Shown here in pieces: positions 44,068 to 55,585 of a stretch of 64,000 bases of DNA (its first letter is position 1; every line of letters begins with the position of its first letter). The notes below the pieces were generated by a model. That model worked only from the letters and a program-made list of their open reading frames with translations, ran no database searches and was not told the DNA's origin. Origin of the DNA: Phellopilus nigrolimitatus (lineage: Eukaryota; Basidiomycota; Agaricomycetes; Hymenochaetales; Hymenochaetaceae); contig JAJOHG010000025.1 in assembly GCA_021029095.1 (NCBI GenBank), forward strand, positions 372,001 to 436,000. The letters are read 5' to 3'. Made by a program: the position numbers and the translations under genes.

Positions 44068-45856
44068 ATGTCTTCTGGAACGCCACCGATGACACATGTG
44101 ACTACAAAGTACGAGGATATTCCTCCTCGCTTTAGAAAATGTAGGTCCTCTTCAGCAACGCATCTGAATCAAACATATTAAGTGTGCTGTAGTGTGGATA
44201 AAAGGAAACGAGGAACGAGTTCAGAAGAAGTTGAATGTACCAATCGAGGATTTCTCGTTCTCTGTGCCGCTGCAGAAAACCAGTTCGGAATCTAACCTTC
44301 CCAGAAGTTTAGAAACCAGATCTACGCGCTCCATGTCTCTTAATGCATCAGAAGCTGCTGCAGAGATCACCAAATCTCATCTGCCCGTACCTAAGCGTTT
44401 CAAAATCGACGGCTCTGTTTTATCGGAAAACCCAGATGATCGCAGTGGCGATATTGGTCGAGGTGGCTCGTTTGTAAAGGGAAAAGAGCGACCACTCTCT
44501 CTTCCGATCGCCTACAGTGGCTCTCCCGCAATGCAACGCATAATCGACTCTGTAGTTGATATGAACATTGCGCGCACGACTCCGCCGCCTTCGCGCTGTA
44601 ACTCTCCCGCAGCGAACCCGAGCGCGCATAGCAAATACCGGGCCCCATCGCGTTCGCGCCCGGTGACGCGCCCGAGCTCTCCCAACTCTGGCATTCCGGC
44701 TCCGACCGGGTGGACTGCACTCACCTCGCGACACTCGCTGCGGCGATTCGACATCCGACGTGGGGACCACGGCACCTCGAATACGATTACAATGAGGCAC
44801 GCAAGGAATTTCAGGGAGCGGCATACTTCGCTCTCGGTCAGTACGGATACAGTTCCGCCAAAGGGCGTGGTCAAATTTAAGGCACCACCACCGGATGCAC
44901 TCCCGTCTATGAGCGACCTGCGCAAAATCCCGGAATTCCAGAAGGCAAGCAGGAGGCTCGATCGGGCCGACCATGCTCTAGAGGAAGCGCTTTTGCGTGG
45001 TCAGACTTGGGACAATACACCTGTGCCGAAAGAGTACTTCCAATTCTCGCTAGAGGACTCGAGTCCGGAGGACATTCGGACAGGGCGACCTAATAATACG
45101 GCGGTTCAAGATCGCTCGAGGAGCTCTGTCACTCTGGAGGAGGAGGCCAATTTAATCGATACCTCGCGTCCTGGAGAGAATTCATCAATTTCTCGCTCTT
45201 CTACTTTTATCCATGAATTGGGGTGCGCGTCTGCCAGCGATCCTTCCTTCGCTTCTAGTTCGGCTTCGGTCACAGTAGCACCGGCGCCCATCTCAGTCTC
45301 AGCGATCTCAAGGATTAAACAGGAGGCAATGATCGTCGACGAGGATAAGCCTTTTGAAAGCACGTCAGCATCCGAGCCATTGCAGACCACGTATGATGGA
45401 GATTCGCAATCAGGATCATCCGCCCCATCCGCTCCATCTAGCATGTCCCCGATACCTGGTCCATTTACTGTCACGACGACCCCAACACAAACACAAACGT
45501 CTTTTCGAGATTCTCCTTTCTCTGCACGCGCCTCAGCATCATCACAACCGCCGGAGACTTCCCCTGATCCAGACATCACCATGCCGTCCACACAGCTCGT
45601 GCGTAAGCGGCTTCTAGAGGAAATCTACGATTACAAGGCGTGGTCAGATTCGAGTTCACTCAGTCCGCCGCCGACGCGCTCGAGTTCTCCAGGGCCGCCG
45701 CAAACCGGGCTCACGAGAGTGTCTCCCATTCCAGACGCTTGCTCGACATCTGGTGCGTCTGGATCTGTCCCTGCTCCTCCTCGCAGCCGCACAAATACGC
45801 CGCTTAGCCGGTCATCGAGTGCCCGGAGACGGAGGCGTGGGTTGGCGAAGAGATAG
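44068..45856 (+). CDS. Ser/Pro-rich, probably disordered protein of unknown function
   Basis: Exon 1 (44068-44140) starts MSSGTPPMTHVTTKYEDIPP. It joins the long exon 44193-45856 through a GTAGGT/GTAG intron, giving RFRKLWIKGNEERVQKKLNV. The protein, about 578 residues, is rich in Ser, Pro, Thr and Arg and has few hydrophobic runs, so it is mostly disordered. Islands that look more ordered are VPIEDFSFSVPLQ, PPPDALPSMSDLRKIPEFQK and LDRADHALEEALLRGQTWD. Basic stretches (KRFKID, ARRRRRGLAKR at the very C-terminus) could be nuclear localisation signals. Many Ser-Pro pairs suggest phosphorylation. I do not recognise the family. Codon use and the open 1.6-kb frame argue that it is a real gene. 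Confidence 0.7.
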
Positions 45857-46467
45857 TGATGACATTGCTTTCATTGTATGTGAACAAGTTTTCCTCGTCC
45901 AGGATTTGTTATTGGGATGCAGGGGTTGTGTAATATTGCAGTGGTAACTGGTTTGCCTTTTGGAACACGGTATCTCGCGGTTTTGCTAGAGCTGACGCTC
46001 ATTGGCTATTATGTTTGTTGTGTTCATCCTTTTCTTCCCTGCTTTCTTTCCTACTCTTTTGCGATGTAATACTGGGACCATTTACCCGAGGCTTATTCGC
46101 TTTATTTCCGTTTAAACTCCTTCATAGCAAATCAATCGCTTCGCTATCATATGTACATTATTGTCTCATAATACCAAACACTTGCTAGTCTACGTATAAT
46201 ACTTGATTGCGATCCTCTCAACTGCGCTACACGCACGTTCCAACACGATCTTGCGTCATGATATTATTAATAGCTTTACGCCTGACAGAGATCGTCCAAA
46301 AAATACCCTTCAAATCTTATCTCATATCTTATCTTACACTTTCTGAACGTAACTTGTCCTACAACAGCGATTTCAGGTCTTACCTTTATGATCCGATCCA
46401 ACTTTCGCGCTGAACTTTCACCCTATACAACTACTACTACGGACGTCGACTTTCTTTATACCGCCCA
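45857..46467. other. Intergenic region between convergent genes
   Basis: About 610 bp, AT-rich, probably the two 3' UTRs. No gene seen. Confidence 0.5.
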
Positions 46468-48369
46468 TTACTGTACCACCCGGTTCCACGTCAGAAAACG
46501 CTGCGGGAGCCACGCAGGCGCTTCCCATTTCTCGCGCGGCATATCCGCAAGGTCATGAGCAATTAATGACGCGATCGCCTCCGCACTGTGGAGGGAGGTT
46601 AATGGATGAACAATCGCAGTAGTCACAAAAAGAACAACACACCAAGAGAACGTCCGAGGCATCCCATGTCCCGAAAATCCCGCCGCGATGTACTGGCCTG
46701 CAAGTTCGCCAATTTTGCTTTGAGTATCGGGGACGGGGCCGACCTAGCGTTAATGAGATATAAATTAAACACTTCATATATACCAGGGAGAAACCTACGA
46801 AGGGATCGTGCGTAGATGTGAAGCCCATGATTCCCGTCTGCGGTAGTAATATATTTGCTGTCAGGCACCGATCGTTCTCGGTTGAAAGGGTTGTGATTAC
46901 GCACCCACTCCATCTCCGGCTCCGCACCAACCTCAAATCTCCCAGGGAACACGGCGGGAAGGAACTTCCTCACCGCTGTACCGACCTCCGCGCTGACCAC
47001 ACTATCATCCGCCTCTCCGAGTTCATCGTTCACGACCTCACGCCCACCGCCAATGATCACTAGTGGATGTGCCGCGTCCTCAACTTCCCGCCCTGCCACA
47101 GGTGGACGCGGGAACCAATATTCGTATCCCTCGTTCCCAGACCATGAGGAACGGCTGATAGTCTGTAGGGAGGCCGCAGCGCGAGTGGCGAGGATCTGCC
47201 CACGCACAGGTACGATACCCTGCGGGCCAGCGAGGGCAGGAAGGAGGGCGGAAGCGTACCCATTAGTAGCGTGTAATACAGATGTGCATGTGATGAGTCC
47301 GCGCGGAGTAGTTAGAGTCCAGCGCCGGTCACTTCCAGATCGCGAGGTGGATGTGATGGTGGTGACGGGCGTGCTGGTGTGTAACGCGAGAGATCCAGGG
47401 AGGGAAGACAATTGAGTTTTGGCCATGTGAAAGAGATTGGTGACGAGCTTGAGCGGCCAGAGGTTGTGTCCCGGGATGTGCACCGCGGGATAGGAGGTGC
47501 CGTAAGTCTAAAAATAATCACATTTAAGCGGTCATGCCGATCATTTTAGAATAACCGCTGACATAAAACGCACATACCTCCTTCATCTCCTCTTTTGAGT
47601 ACCATTTAACTTCCTCAAGACCAGGAGTGCCAGCTTCCTTGGCTCGCTTAAAGTCTGCTTTCGCTGCTATCTCTTCTTCCTCTGTAAAGAGCAAGTCGAA
47701 GTGACCCCCGGAGACAAAGTCGATATCGTTCTCAAGCGCATTGGATTTAATGATATCGAGGAGGGAAGAGACTGTTCTGTGCTCGAGCATGAATTGCTTG
47801 ATAGCCTCTTCTGTTCCGATAGTCTTTTGATGCTGCGAAAAGTCCATGAAACGCCAGGCAGTAAGATGTCCGCCATTTCGCCCTTCAGAAGTAATTGAAA
47901 TCATTGTAAAGGTCCCGATGAGTGGGTTACAAACCTGTAGCTCCCGAGCCTGTCTCATTTTAAGAATAAGCATTTTTAGAAATCCAAAATGACGCTCACA
48001 AAAATCGCGTGCCTCAAGAATGACTATCTTCGCCCCGGATACCATCTTAGAAAGATGATAAGCTGCAGAGACGCCAGTGATTCCAGATCCGATGATGCAT
48101 ATGTCCGCGTCGGACGTGAGCGGCCCATTACTTCCCTCCTTTGCAAGAGGATTTACTTTCTCGGAGGGATGTAGCCAGAAGGAACGCGTAGAGTTGGAGA
48201 CGGGGAGGGATGCAGGCGTGTGTCTCAGGTGAGTCTGCGCGTCGAAGAACGCCTGGCGGGCATCGTACTCGTTGACAGGCACAGGCAGGTCATCACGATA
48301 TGGCATGCTAAAATCAGAGATGCTAGCAGCGAAAGAGATGTAGAAGAGAGTGGTAACAAGCCCGAGCAT
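46468..48369 (-). CDS. FAD-dependent oxidoreductase of the DAO family
   Basis: The start at 48369 gives a hydrophobic N-terminus (MLGLVTTLFYISFAASI), a likely signal peptide or anchor. The FAD-binding dinucleotide fold reads DADICIIGSGITGVSAAYHL, with the acidic residue in KIVILEARD. A 15-nt micro-exon near 47935-47950 is needed to rebuild ARDFCSGATGRNGGHLTAWR, the conserved SGATGRNGG flavin loop. Later come TYGTSYPAVHIPGHNLWPLK and LHATNGYASALLPALAGPQG. The C-terminal joins give EWTGIMGFTSTHDPFVGPVP, AGFSGHGMPR and AEAIASLIAHD. This is the fold of D-amino-acid oxidase, sarcosine oxidase and gamma-glutamylputrescine oxidase. The substrate is probably an amine or amino acid but is not known. 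No Rieske domain follows. All introns fit GT-AG and keep the frame, so the gene looks functional. Confidence 0.8.
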
Positions 48370-48778
48370 GACTGCCAGTTAAATGCGATCGGTTATCTAC
48401 CCGGAGGAGTCATGAAAATTAGATGAGCAACGGCCATCAAACGCATCATTTCGGAGTGATGGCCGTACTTTCACACGTTTGCTGGTGCGCAAGTCATTGC
48501 ACGTTCGTAGACAGTGACTCCTTATCCTTGAACCACCACGATCTGCGTGCTGGCGACTTAACTTATTGCAAGAGAGTGTACGAGTTTTGTACAACATCTG
48601 GCGAGCGAAATTACCTGCGATATTCCCGCGTAGTTTACTGTCTCTTTTGGTCGACGTCGCCGAGCTTTATCTATCTGTGCTCGACTTGAAGAGCACGGTA
48701 CCCTCAGACGACTAGTGAACCTCGGGGTGCACTCGGACGCGCCTCAGTGGTCACCAGCTCGTTTGGTACACGTTGTGA
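48370..48778. promoter_or_regulatory. Shared upstream region of a divergent gene pair
   Basis: About 410 bp separate the start codons of the DAO-family gene (-) and the IBtk-like gene (+). No specific promoter element was recognised. Confidence 0.4.
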
Positions 48779-51700
48779 ATGACCGCGCTCCATGCCCATT
48801 TCGCCCTCCGGAACCAGCAGGCCTTTCAGCGCCTGCTCGACAGTTCTCGTGCGGCGCCGACACCCGCCCTGAGCTCGAGCGGCGGCGGACGTTCCTGGAA
48901 CAAGCCTAGCCCACTTTCTGGCGCCACACCGACATGTGATGTGAATGCTCGCGACTGGCTAGGACGGACGGTCCTGCATCTCGCCGTATCCTCGATCGAC
49001 CCCGCCGCGCTCGAGTACGTCAAGCTTCTCCTCGCGCACCCGCGCATCGACGTCAACGCGTTGGATATGGAGAGCAGGTGGTCTCCGCTTCACAGGGCAC
49101 TATATATGGGGAATTTGGCCGCTTGGTGTGTATTTTGATCCATCCCTTGTCGTGTCGAGATACTCACGGGTTGTAAAACAATAGCATTCTGCTGCTCCAG
49201 AAGGGTGATTCCGATACTTCGCTCAAGGACTACGAAGGGTACACGGCATTCGACCTCTACAATTCGACGGTCGAGGGAACGAAGCCGGAAGCGTCCGATC
49301 CAATGGATCTGTTCACATGGGGAACGAACAGGTATGTCTTGTGGTGCAATGACTTTTAATTTTGGAGCCGTTTCGCATCTTCTCTCGAATTCATCTGAGG
49401 ACTCGTTTCTCCTTGACTCCATCACGCTTTCGTCCGCTTGCAATGTTTTACGAAATCCTGGTTAGATTTTTCTCTTCGCAAGGCGGAAGTCATGTTAGTC
49501 GGTGAAGGGAACGAGAAGTCTAGTGTCCAAAACTGGGGCCTTGCGAAAAGATAGAGTGTACCTGCTCATTGTTATGCAATTAGCTGCAGAGTACCTGACT
49601 GCAATTGAGGGCCGGAAACATGTGTTTTGGCGATATGGGTATACATCAATTGTATAAGAGTCGAAAACAAATGTGACACGGAGACCAATTTCATCTTCTC
49701 TCAGTTTATTTTTGGTATACAAATAAACTGATTATATCTTTTGTTTTAGAAATGCGGCTCTTGGTCTCGGTGATGGCGCGGATCGTGCGTACCCTGAGCA
49801 GGTCTTCATTCCTCCGCAGACGGAGCACCCCGCGCCACGTACGCAGCCCCTTTCGAAGCGTTTCCAACCCATCCGTGTATTGGATGTCTCCATGGCGAAG
49901 CTCCATACAGCCGCCGTCACCGCTGAGCCTTGCGCGAACTTACGTGTGTGCGGCTTCGGCGGCGTTGTGCGCGGCGCGGCGCAGCATCGCCTCGCGCCTT
50001 TAAAAGATCTGGCTCTCGTCTCGAACTCCGATGATACGCACATCGTCCAGGTCGCGCTTGGCCAGGATCATACTCTCGCGCTCACGCGTGCGGGGAGCGT
50101 GCTTAGCTGGGGTCTTTCGCGTTTCTCACAGCTGGGGTACGCCGTCGACGGGTCCGGCGCGGGGTTAGGCACGGGCGCGCTACAGATGGTGGCGACTCCG
50201 CGGCGTGTCGTTGGTCCTCTCAAGAAAGAGCTCATCATCGGGGTCGCGGCGTGCAAGACCGCGTCCGCATGCTGGACGGCGAAAGAGCTTTTCACATGGG
50301 GAACCAATAATGCTCAACTGGGTTATGACATGGCTGCAGTGCCCGTGCAGGTACTACCACGTCGCGTCGCTCAGGTTGCGCAACCTGTACGTAATGTTGC
50401 GCTGAGTGACGCAGCGATGGCGGTTCTCCTTACGAGCAATGATGTCTTGTGCTTCGCGGGTGGGCGAAGCTTTAAAATCAAGTTAGTCCATACTTCTTTC
50501 CTTTTTACCTGTTCACGCTCTTATTGCTATCTGTGTATTGTTTATTACTTCCTAGCTTCCCAACTGCTAGCTTTCCGCCTGCGCTCACGGCATATAGGCC
50601 TCCAGCAGCACAAAACAATGCGGCCATTGCCAAAGTCGTCTGCTGCGAGAATGCGTTCGCAGCGCTTTCATCTAATGGCGAGATGTTTACGTTCAGTTTT
50701 CCGGCTGTCGGGTCCTCCTCCGTCATTGAAACCAACGCGACGCAGAGTAAGGAAAGCAAAGGCGGAATAAGTGCGGTTTCGAATGCAGCTATGGTGAAAC
50801 CGCAGCGTGTATGGGCGCTTAGGAAGCAGTTCAGCGCTGTCAAGGATGTCGCACTCGGTTCGGACGGCACGATTGTTCTTTGCACTGAGTCTGGGCACGT
50901 ATATGTTCGCAATCGCCTTGCGAAGACCGCAAAGTTTCAGCGCATGCCGTTTTTGCAGCGCGTCGTGCGAGTCGCTGCCAGCAGTGCCGGTGCATTCGCT
51001 GCTCTTCGAGCAAATTGCGTATCCGAGCCAATCGAGGTAGTCGGCAATACGCTTTCAAAGGACCTGGAAGCTGTACAGCCATACTTGCGTTGGGCTACCG
51101 AGGAACTTCAGTGGGGCTGCGAAGAGCACGGGAGCGCGAATAGATTACAGGAACAGACTGAAATGTCTGCCAACTCGCCTACTGTTCTCGATGAGGGGGC
51201 CGACGTAGATGGTGAAGGCCAGGTCGAATCTGAGGACGTTGATATCAAGAACGACATCAGGATCGCGAAACACTTGTTGGAACTCCTGGATTGTGACGAG
51301 AAGAGCAGGCGAGAGGAACACAAAGGCATTTTCGATGGAGTCGAACTGAAGTACGGCGCCGATCTCCTTGTGCAAGTTAGCTCTGGATTTGCGTTTCCCT
51401 TACATAGGATCGTTCTCGCCGCGCGCTCGCTAGTGCTAAAGGATGTCCTACTCGGCCAGAGCGTCAAAGATAATGCTGTCAGCATCAAACTCAGTCATTC
51501 CACTATCGTTTCTATTCACCCGAAATCAGGCTCTAATCCAAAGCTCGTGTTCTCAGGCCTCCATCCACTCACTGTGCTTTTACTGGCTACATACTTGTAT
51601 ACGGATGATGTTCCCGCGCTCTGGGATCGCCGCGTCGGGATGGCAGTCTGCTCGCAATTCGGGACTCTTGGACCAAAGACGAAGGTGAACCCTGCTCAAA

Positions 51701-54090
51701 TTCGTGTGGAGTTGCATGTCCTCGCAAAACTCCTTCGCCTTCCTGCGCTAGAGAAAGTACTTGACGCCCCGGTGAAACATGTTGTGGTGCCGACTCTTGC
51801 ACGCGACATGCAAACGCTTTTCGAAGCTGCACAGCCTGGCGGAGATGTCACGTGCCCTTCGGGCGATGCTGGTTCCGAAATTGAGACGCTTTTGACTTCT
51901 TCAATGAACCCTCTTGCGTCGGATACGGTTCTCGAACTTGCGGATCGGCGGGTGTACTGTCACGCGACAATGCTGCGCGCGCGCTCGCCGTTCTTCGCGG
52001 GCTTCTTCGACGACGCGGACTGGACGCAGAAGCGCTGGCGTCCAGATGGCACACTTCATGTGGACCTACGACATTTGCGCTGGCAGGTTATGGAGTTTGT
52101 TTTTCGATATTTGTATTCTGGAGGCGGGGAGGAGATATTTGAGATATTAGGTGGGATAATCAAAGTATTTCTGAATGTGACGGAATCTGAGAATGCACAG
52201 ATTTCACAGATAATGTAGATAATGTGCTCGATTTCATATTCGAAGTCATGCATGTTGCGGTACGTTTATTGTATGTTTTCCCTTACAGGTGGTTGACAGA
52301 ATTGTTCTGATATAGAGTGAACTACTGCTAGACCGCCTGCTGCTCATTTGCTCATCTGTCGTCCTAAAGCTCGTCAATGTCAACAACGTCTGCGCCGTAC
52401 TCTCAGACGCGACACACTTCCACGCGACGCAGCTCGTCGCGAGCCTACAGGATTACATGGCGCGAAACATGGAGACACTACTCGAGAGTCACATGCTCGA
52501 CGACCTTTCGAGTCCTCTCGTCAAGCAGCTCTCTGCTTTCGTACGCGCATGCCAAGCGAAGAAGCTGCCTAGAACTCGCTCGGGCGTGCTAGTTTTCAAG
52601 GCGCTCGAGAACTGTAAAGACTGGCTTGCACTACAGGATATCCCGCAGCCTTTCATCTCAGGGCGCAGGAGCGGAGCAGGCACTCAAATTCGCCACTCGC
52701 CAAGGTTGTCTCCAGTTGCAGTTGCAAATTCACCTGGTAATAAACGGACGTGCTGCTCGTCGATGTCGACAAATCCCGTCTTATCTACACCAGTCAGCCC
52801 TTCTCCGTCTCCCCAGATCTCCGGGGACGCGACAGCCAGCGGGGATGAAATTTTTCTCATGGATGATGATATGCGGGGAGACATCCCACCTTTAGATCTC
52901 CGTGCCGCACCCAGAAATTTGCATATGCCACGGAGTGGTCATACAGCGCCATCTTCGCAGATACCGGCGGTTGGAACGTATAGCCCTTGGAAGGCACGAG
53001 TCGCGCAGCTGCCTTCCAGTAAACTGGACCTTCGGGCGATCATGGCAGAAACAGAAAGTCAGCGAGAGACACCGCCACCGTCTGAAATGCTTCCCAGTCG
53101 CTCGCGCGTCGTAGGCTTTGACATGCATGCTACAACGATAGCGTCAACCTCCCATACTTCACAGAAAGCTCCTTTAATATCAGACACGATGCACTCCAAA
53201 ACGAGTTCTCCGTGGCGGTTGCCAGGTGCTGGTTCTATCCCAATCCCAAGCTCATCTACGCCTGTCAGAAGCCCTGGAATAGCGCGTACTTCTTCAGACT
53301 CACCTCAGAACACTCCCCCATCGGGATTAAGTCGGGTTTTGCAAGACGGTCAACTATCAGCTACTAAGACGACATCACCTTTAACCCCTCCTGCACCTGT
53401 TCGGGCTGGGTTGGCCGTGTTTGGTAAAGGCAAGGCTCCGCTCGGGCGTACTTTTACTCCCACTCGCCAAGCCCATCCTGTCGCTGCTCCCATGGCTCGC
53501 CGCGTCTCGTAAGTATTTTTCGCAATTTTGTTTGAAGGAGTCTATTGACGCTATGTTTTAGCGAGGGTTCTGGGAATGCTTGGGTAGCCGCACCAACACC
53601 GTATATGTCTGAACCGGAACCCTTAACCTCTGTTTCTCCACCGTCGTTCCTTTCCATTCAGCGGCAACAGTTAGACCAGGACGCAGGCCCGACGAAAGCG
53701 AAGAGCCTCCGTGAAATTCAAGAGGAAGAGCAGGCTCGCACAGCGGCGGAAAAGGCGCAGCAGGAGGAAGCGGACTTCATGCGCTGGTGGGCTGCGGAGG
53801 AGGACCGTATCCGCCGCGAGACACAAGCGCAGCCCGGCCCTCCAATCACCGTCTCCGCGTCCAGCGGCAGCAAGGCCGGAAAGAAGTCAAGGGAGAAGGG
53901 TACGAGGAAGAAGCCTCCGTTAAAGGGGGCAACAGCAAATGCGGATGTTGACGCGTTGCAAACGCAGACATACATCAAGGCGCAAAGCAAGAGCGAAGGC
54001 CTTGGACAAACTGCAGACGAAAGGAAACCGACGCGGTCTAGGCGTGCGAAGGGGAAGACGGCAACGAACAGTCAGAGGCAGCAAGTTTAG
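48779..54090 (+). CDS. IBtk-like protein: ankyrin repeats, RCC1 repeats and two BTB domains
   Basis: Seven exons (48779-49125, 49185-49331, 49750-50481, 50556-52150, 52219-52259, 52316-53508, 53562-54090) total 4584 nt, exactly 1527 codons plus stop. Order of parts: ankyrin repeats (VNARDWLGRTVLHLAVS, VNALDMESRWSPLHRAL, DYEGYTAFDLYN); RCC1 repeats (DLFTWGTNRNAALGLGDG, VALGQDHTLALTRAGSVLSW, ELFTWGTNNAQLGYD); a first BTB domain (GADLLVQVSSGFAFPLHRIV); and a second BTB domain (ELADRRVYCHATMLRARSPF, VMEFVFRYLYSGG). A C-terminal tail has a Ser/Pro-rich linker, a coiled coil (EEEQARTAAEKAQQEEADFM) and a Lys/Arg-rich end. This is the architecture of animal inhibitor of Bruton tyrosine kinase and of S. 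pombe Btb3, which act as substrate adaptors of Cul3 ubiquitin ligases. Fungi have no Btk, so the adaptor role is the likely one. Intron 2 is unusually long at 418 bp. Confidence 0.85.
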
Positions 54091-55585
54091 CGCCGAGTGT
54101 TTTCGTACGTTTTGTATAGCTGAGCTGAAGGATGAGTACGCAATGGTTTTGGCCACACTTGGACGTCTTCTTTTGGTGAAGGATTCATCACAAATTTGAT
54201 CTTCGTAAATTTTGACATGGAAAGCTCCTTTCTACTTCATTGCCGGGCCATTTGGGTTCCTAAGACAGATACTGCGCATTCCCGGCATGATGTCAGACAA
54301 AACCTAATGGTCATGGTCTGCATACACCATATTTTGAAGTTCGAGGCTGATGGTCAAATCTGCGCTGGGCTCCTGTTTACTCTCATAAGGAAAATAAAGC
54401 ACTTGTAGTCACCGGACATACGCGCTGTTGGTCAGGTCAGGGCCGTCAGACTTAGGCTCTTCAAATACACAGCGCCTTTTCAAACCTTGAGCATGTTATT
54501 GGCGGGGTTGTGGAAAATATGCGCAGCTCTTCGAGAGCTGATCGCAATTATATTAATGCTTGCCTGCCGTGTACTTATAAGCGGACGCTGAAGAGATATC
54601 TGCTGGCCATGACTCGTAATAATTACGAAGGTGCAGGATTTTCTTGTACCATATAGCTCATGTTCACCATTATCGACCTGAACTGCCTGCGAAACTGAAG
54701 TCGCGAGCGTGAGGGCATTTGGTACAGGTTTGGCTCCCTTCACATTTCGTTCTCAACACCTCGAACTCTTCTCGCTTTTGTTGTGTTTTCGAACGCAATC
54801 GATTTGAATGGGTGGAATATAAAGGGGCAATCAAGATTCTGCCTCTGTTATTCTTACGCTATCTTTCAGGCGTACAGGATCTCGTCATGGTTGGTTGTGT
54901 CCGGTACGTGTTCGATTATGTTCCTCCGAGCCATTTTTGGTCATATTATCACTTGATGCTCTTACACAGACATTTCGGTTTAAACGATTCTCGCAACATC
55001 ATCTCTCAAAGTAATTCTCCTCTCACATATATTCAATCACGGACTTTGTGCTGATAATATATGACATATAAATGGGAAACCGTGGCTTTCTAGCGGCAAA
55101 GTGCGTTCATCTAATCTCTAGTTCTCGGACTATCGGCTCTGTATAGTCACCATGACAAAAGGGTCATTGCAAGTCCTGCACACACATGTTATGAGCACCC
55201 GGTGCTCCAGTGGACTGAAAGTAATCCTTGGCAAGTTTCTCCGAACTACTACACCAAGTCGCGGAGATACTGGGACGCGCATGTAATTTTATCGGTCCTT
55301 CTCAGGTTGCGTGGGATTGGCTTCCATCTCTGATTTTATGACTTTTCATGACCAGGTTCTAGTGTACGACGCGAAAACAACCGCGAATGCCGAGTTCACT
55401 CCCTACCAGAAGTAGTCGAACATTCACTTGGCTATGAATAGCGAAGAAATTCATTCTCTTTTTTAGCAAATCGTATGTCAGGTGTGAGATGCGGAGAGGC
55501 ACCCTCGCACGTACGAATAGGCCGTCTTCTATTCTCGCGGGGACGACTTGACCTCTGTCTTGCAGTAATCAACACGATAACAACG
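54091..55585. other. Intergenic region, no gene seen
   Basis: About 1.5 kb. Frames at 54480-54743 and 54719-55054 are open but not recognised and have no clear introns. An earlier start for the P450 gene within 55480-55585 is possible but not needed. Confidence 0.5.

Noticed and set aside
44400..44974. Minus-strand Arg-rich frames opposite the Ser-rich gene
   Set aside because: Shadows of a GC-rich coding exon, with no motif of their own.
54480..55054. Short frames upstream of the P450 gene
   Set aside because: Unrecognised, no plausible introns and composition like intergenic DNA.
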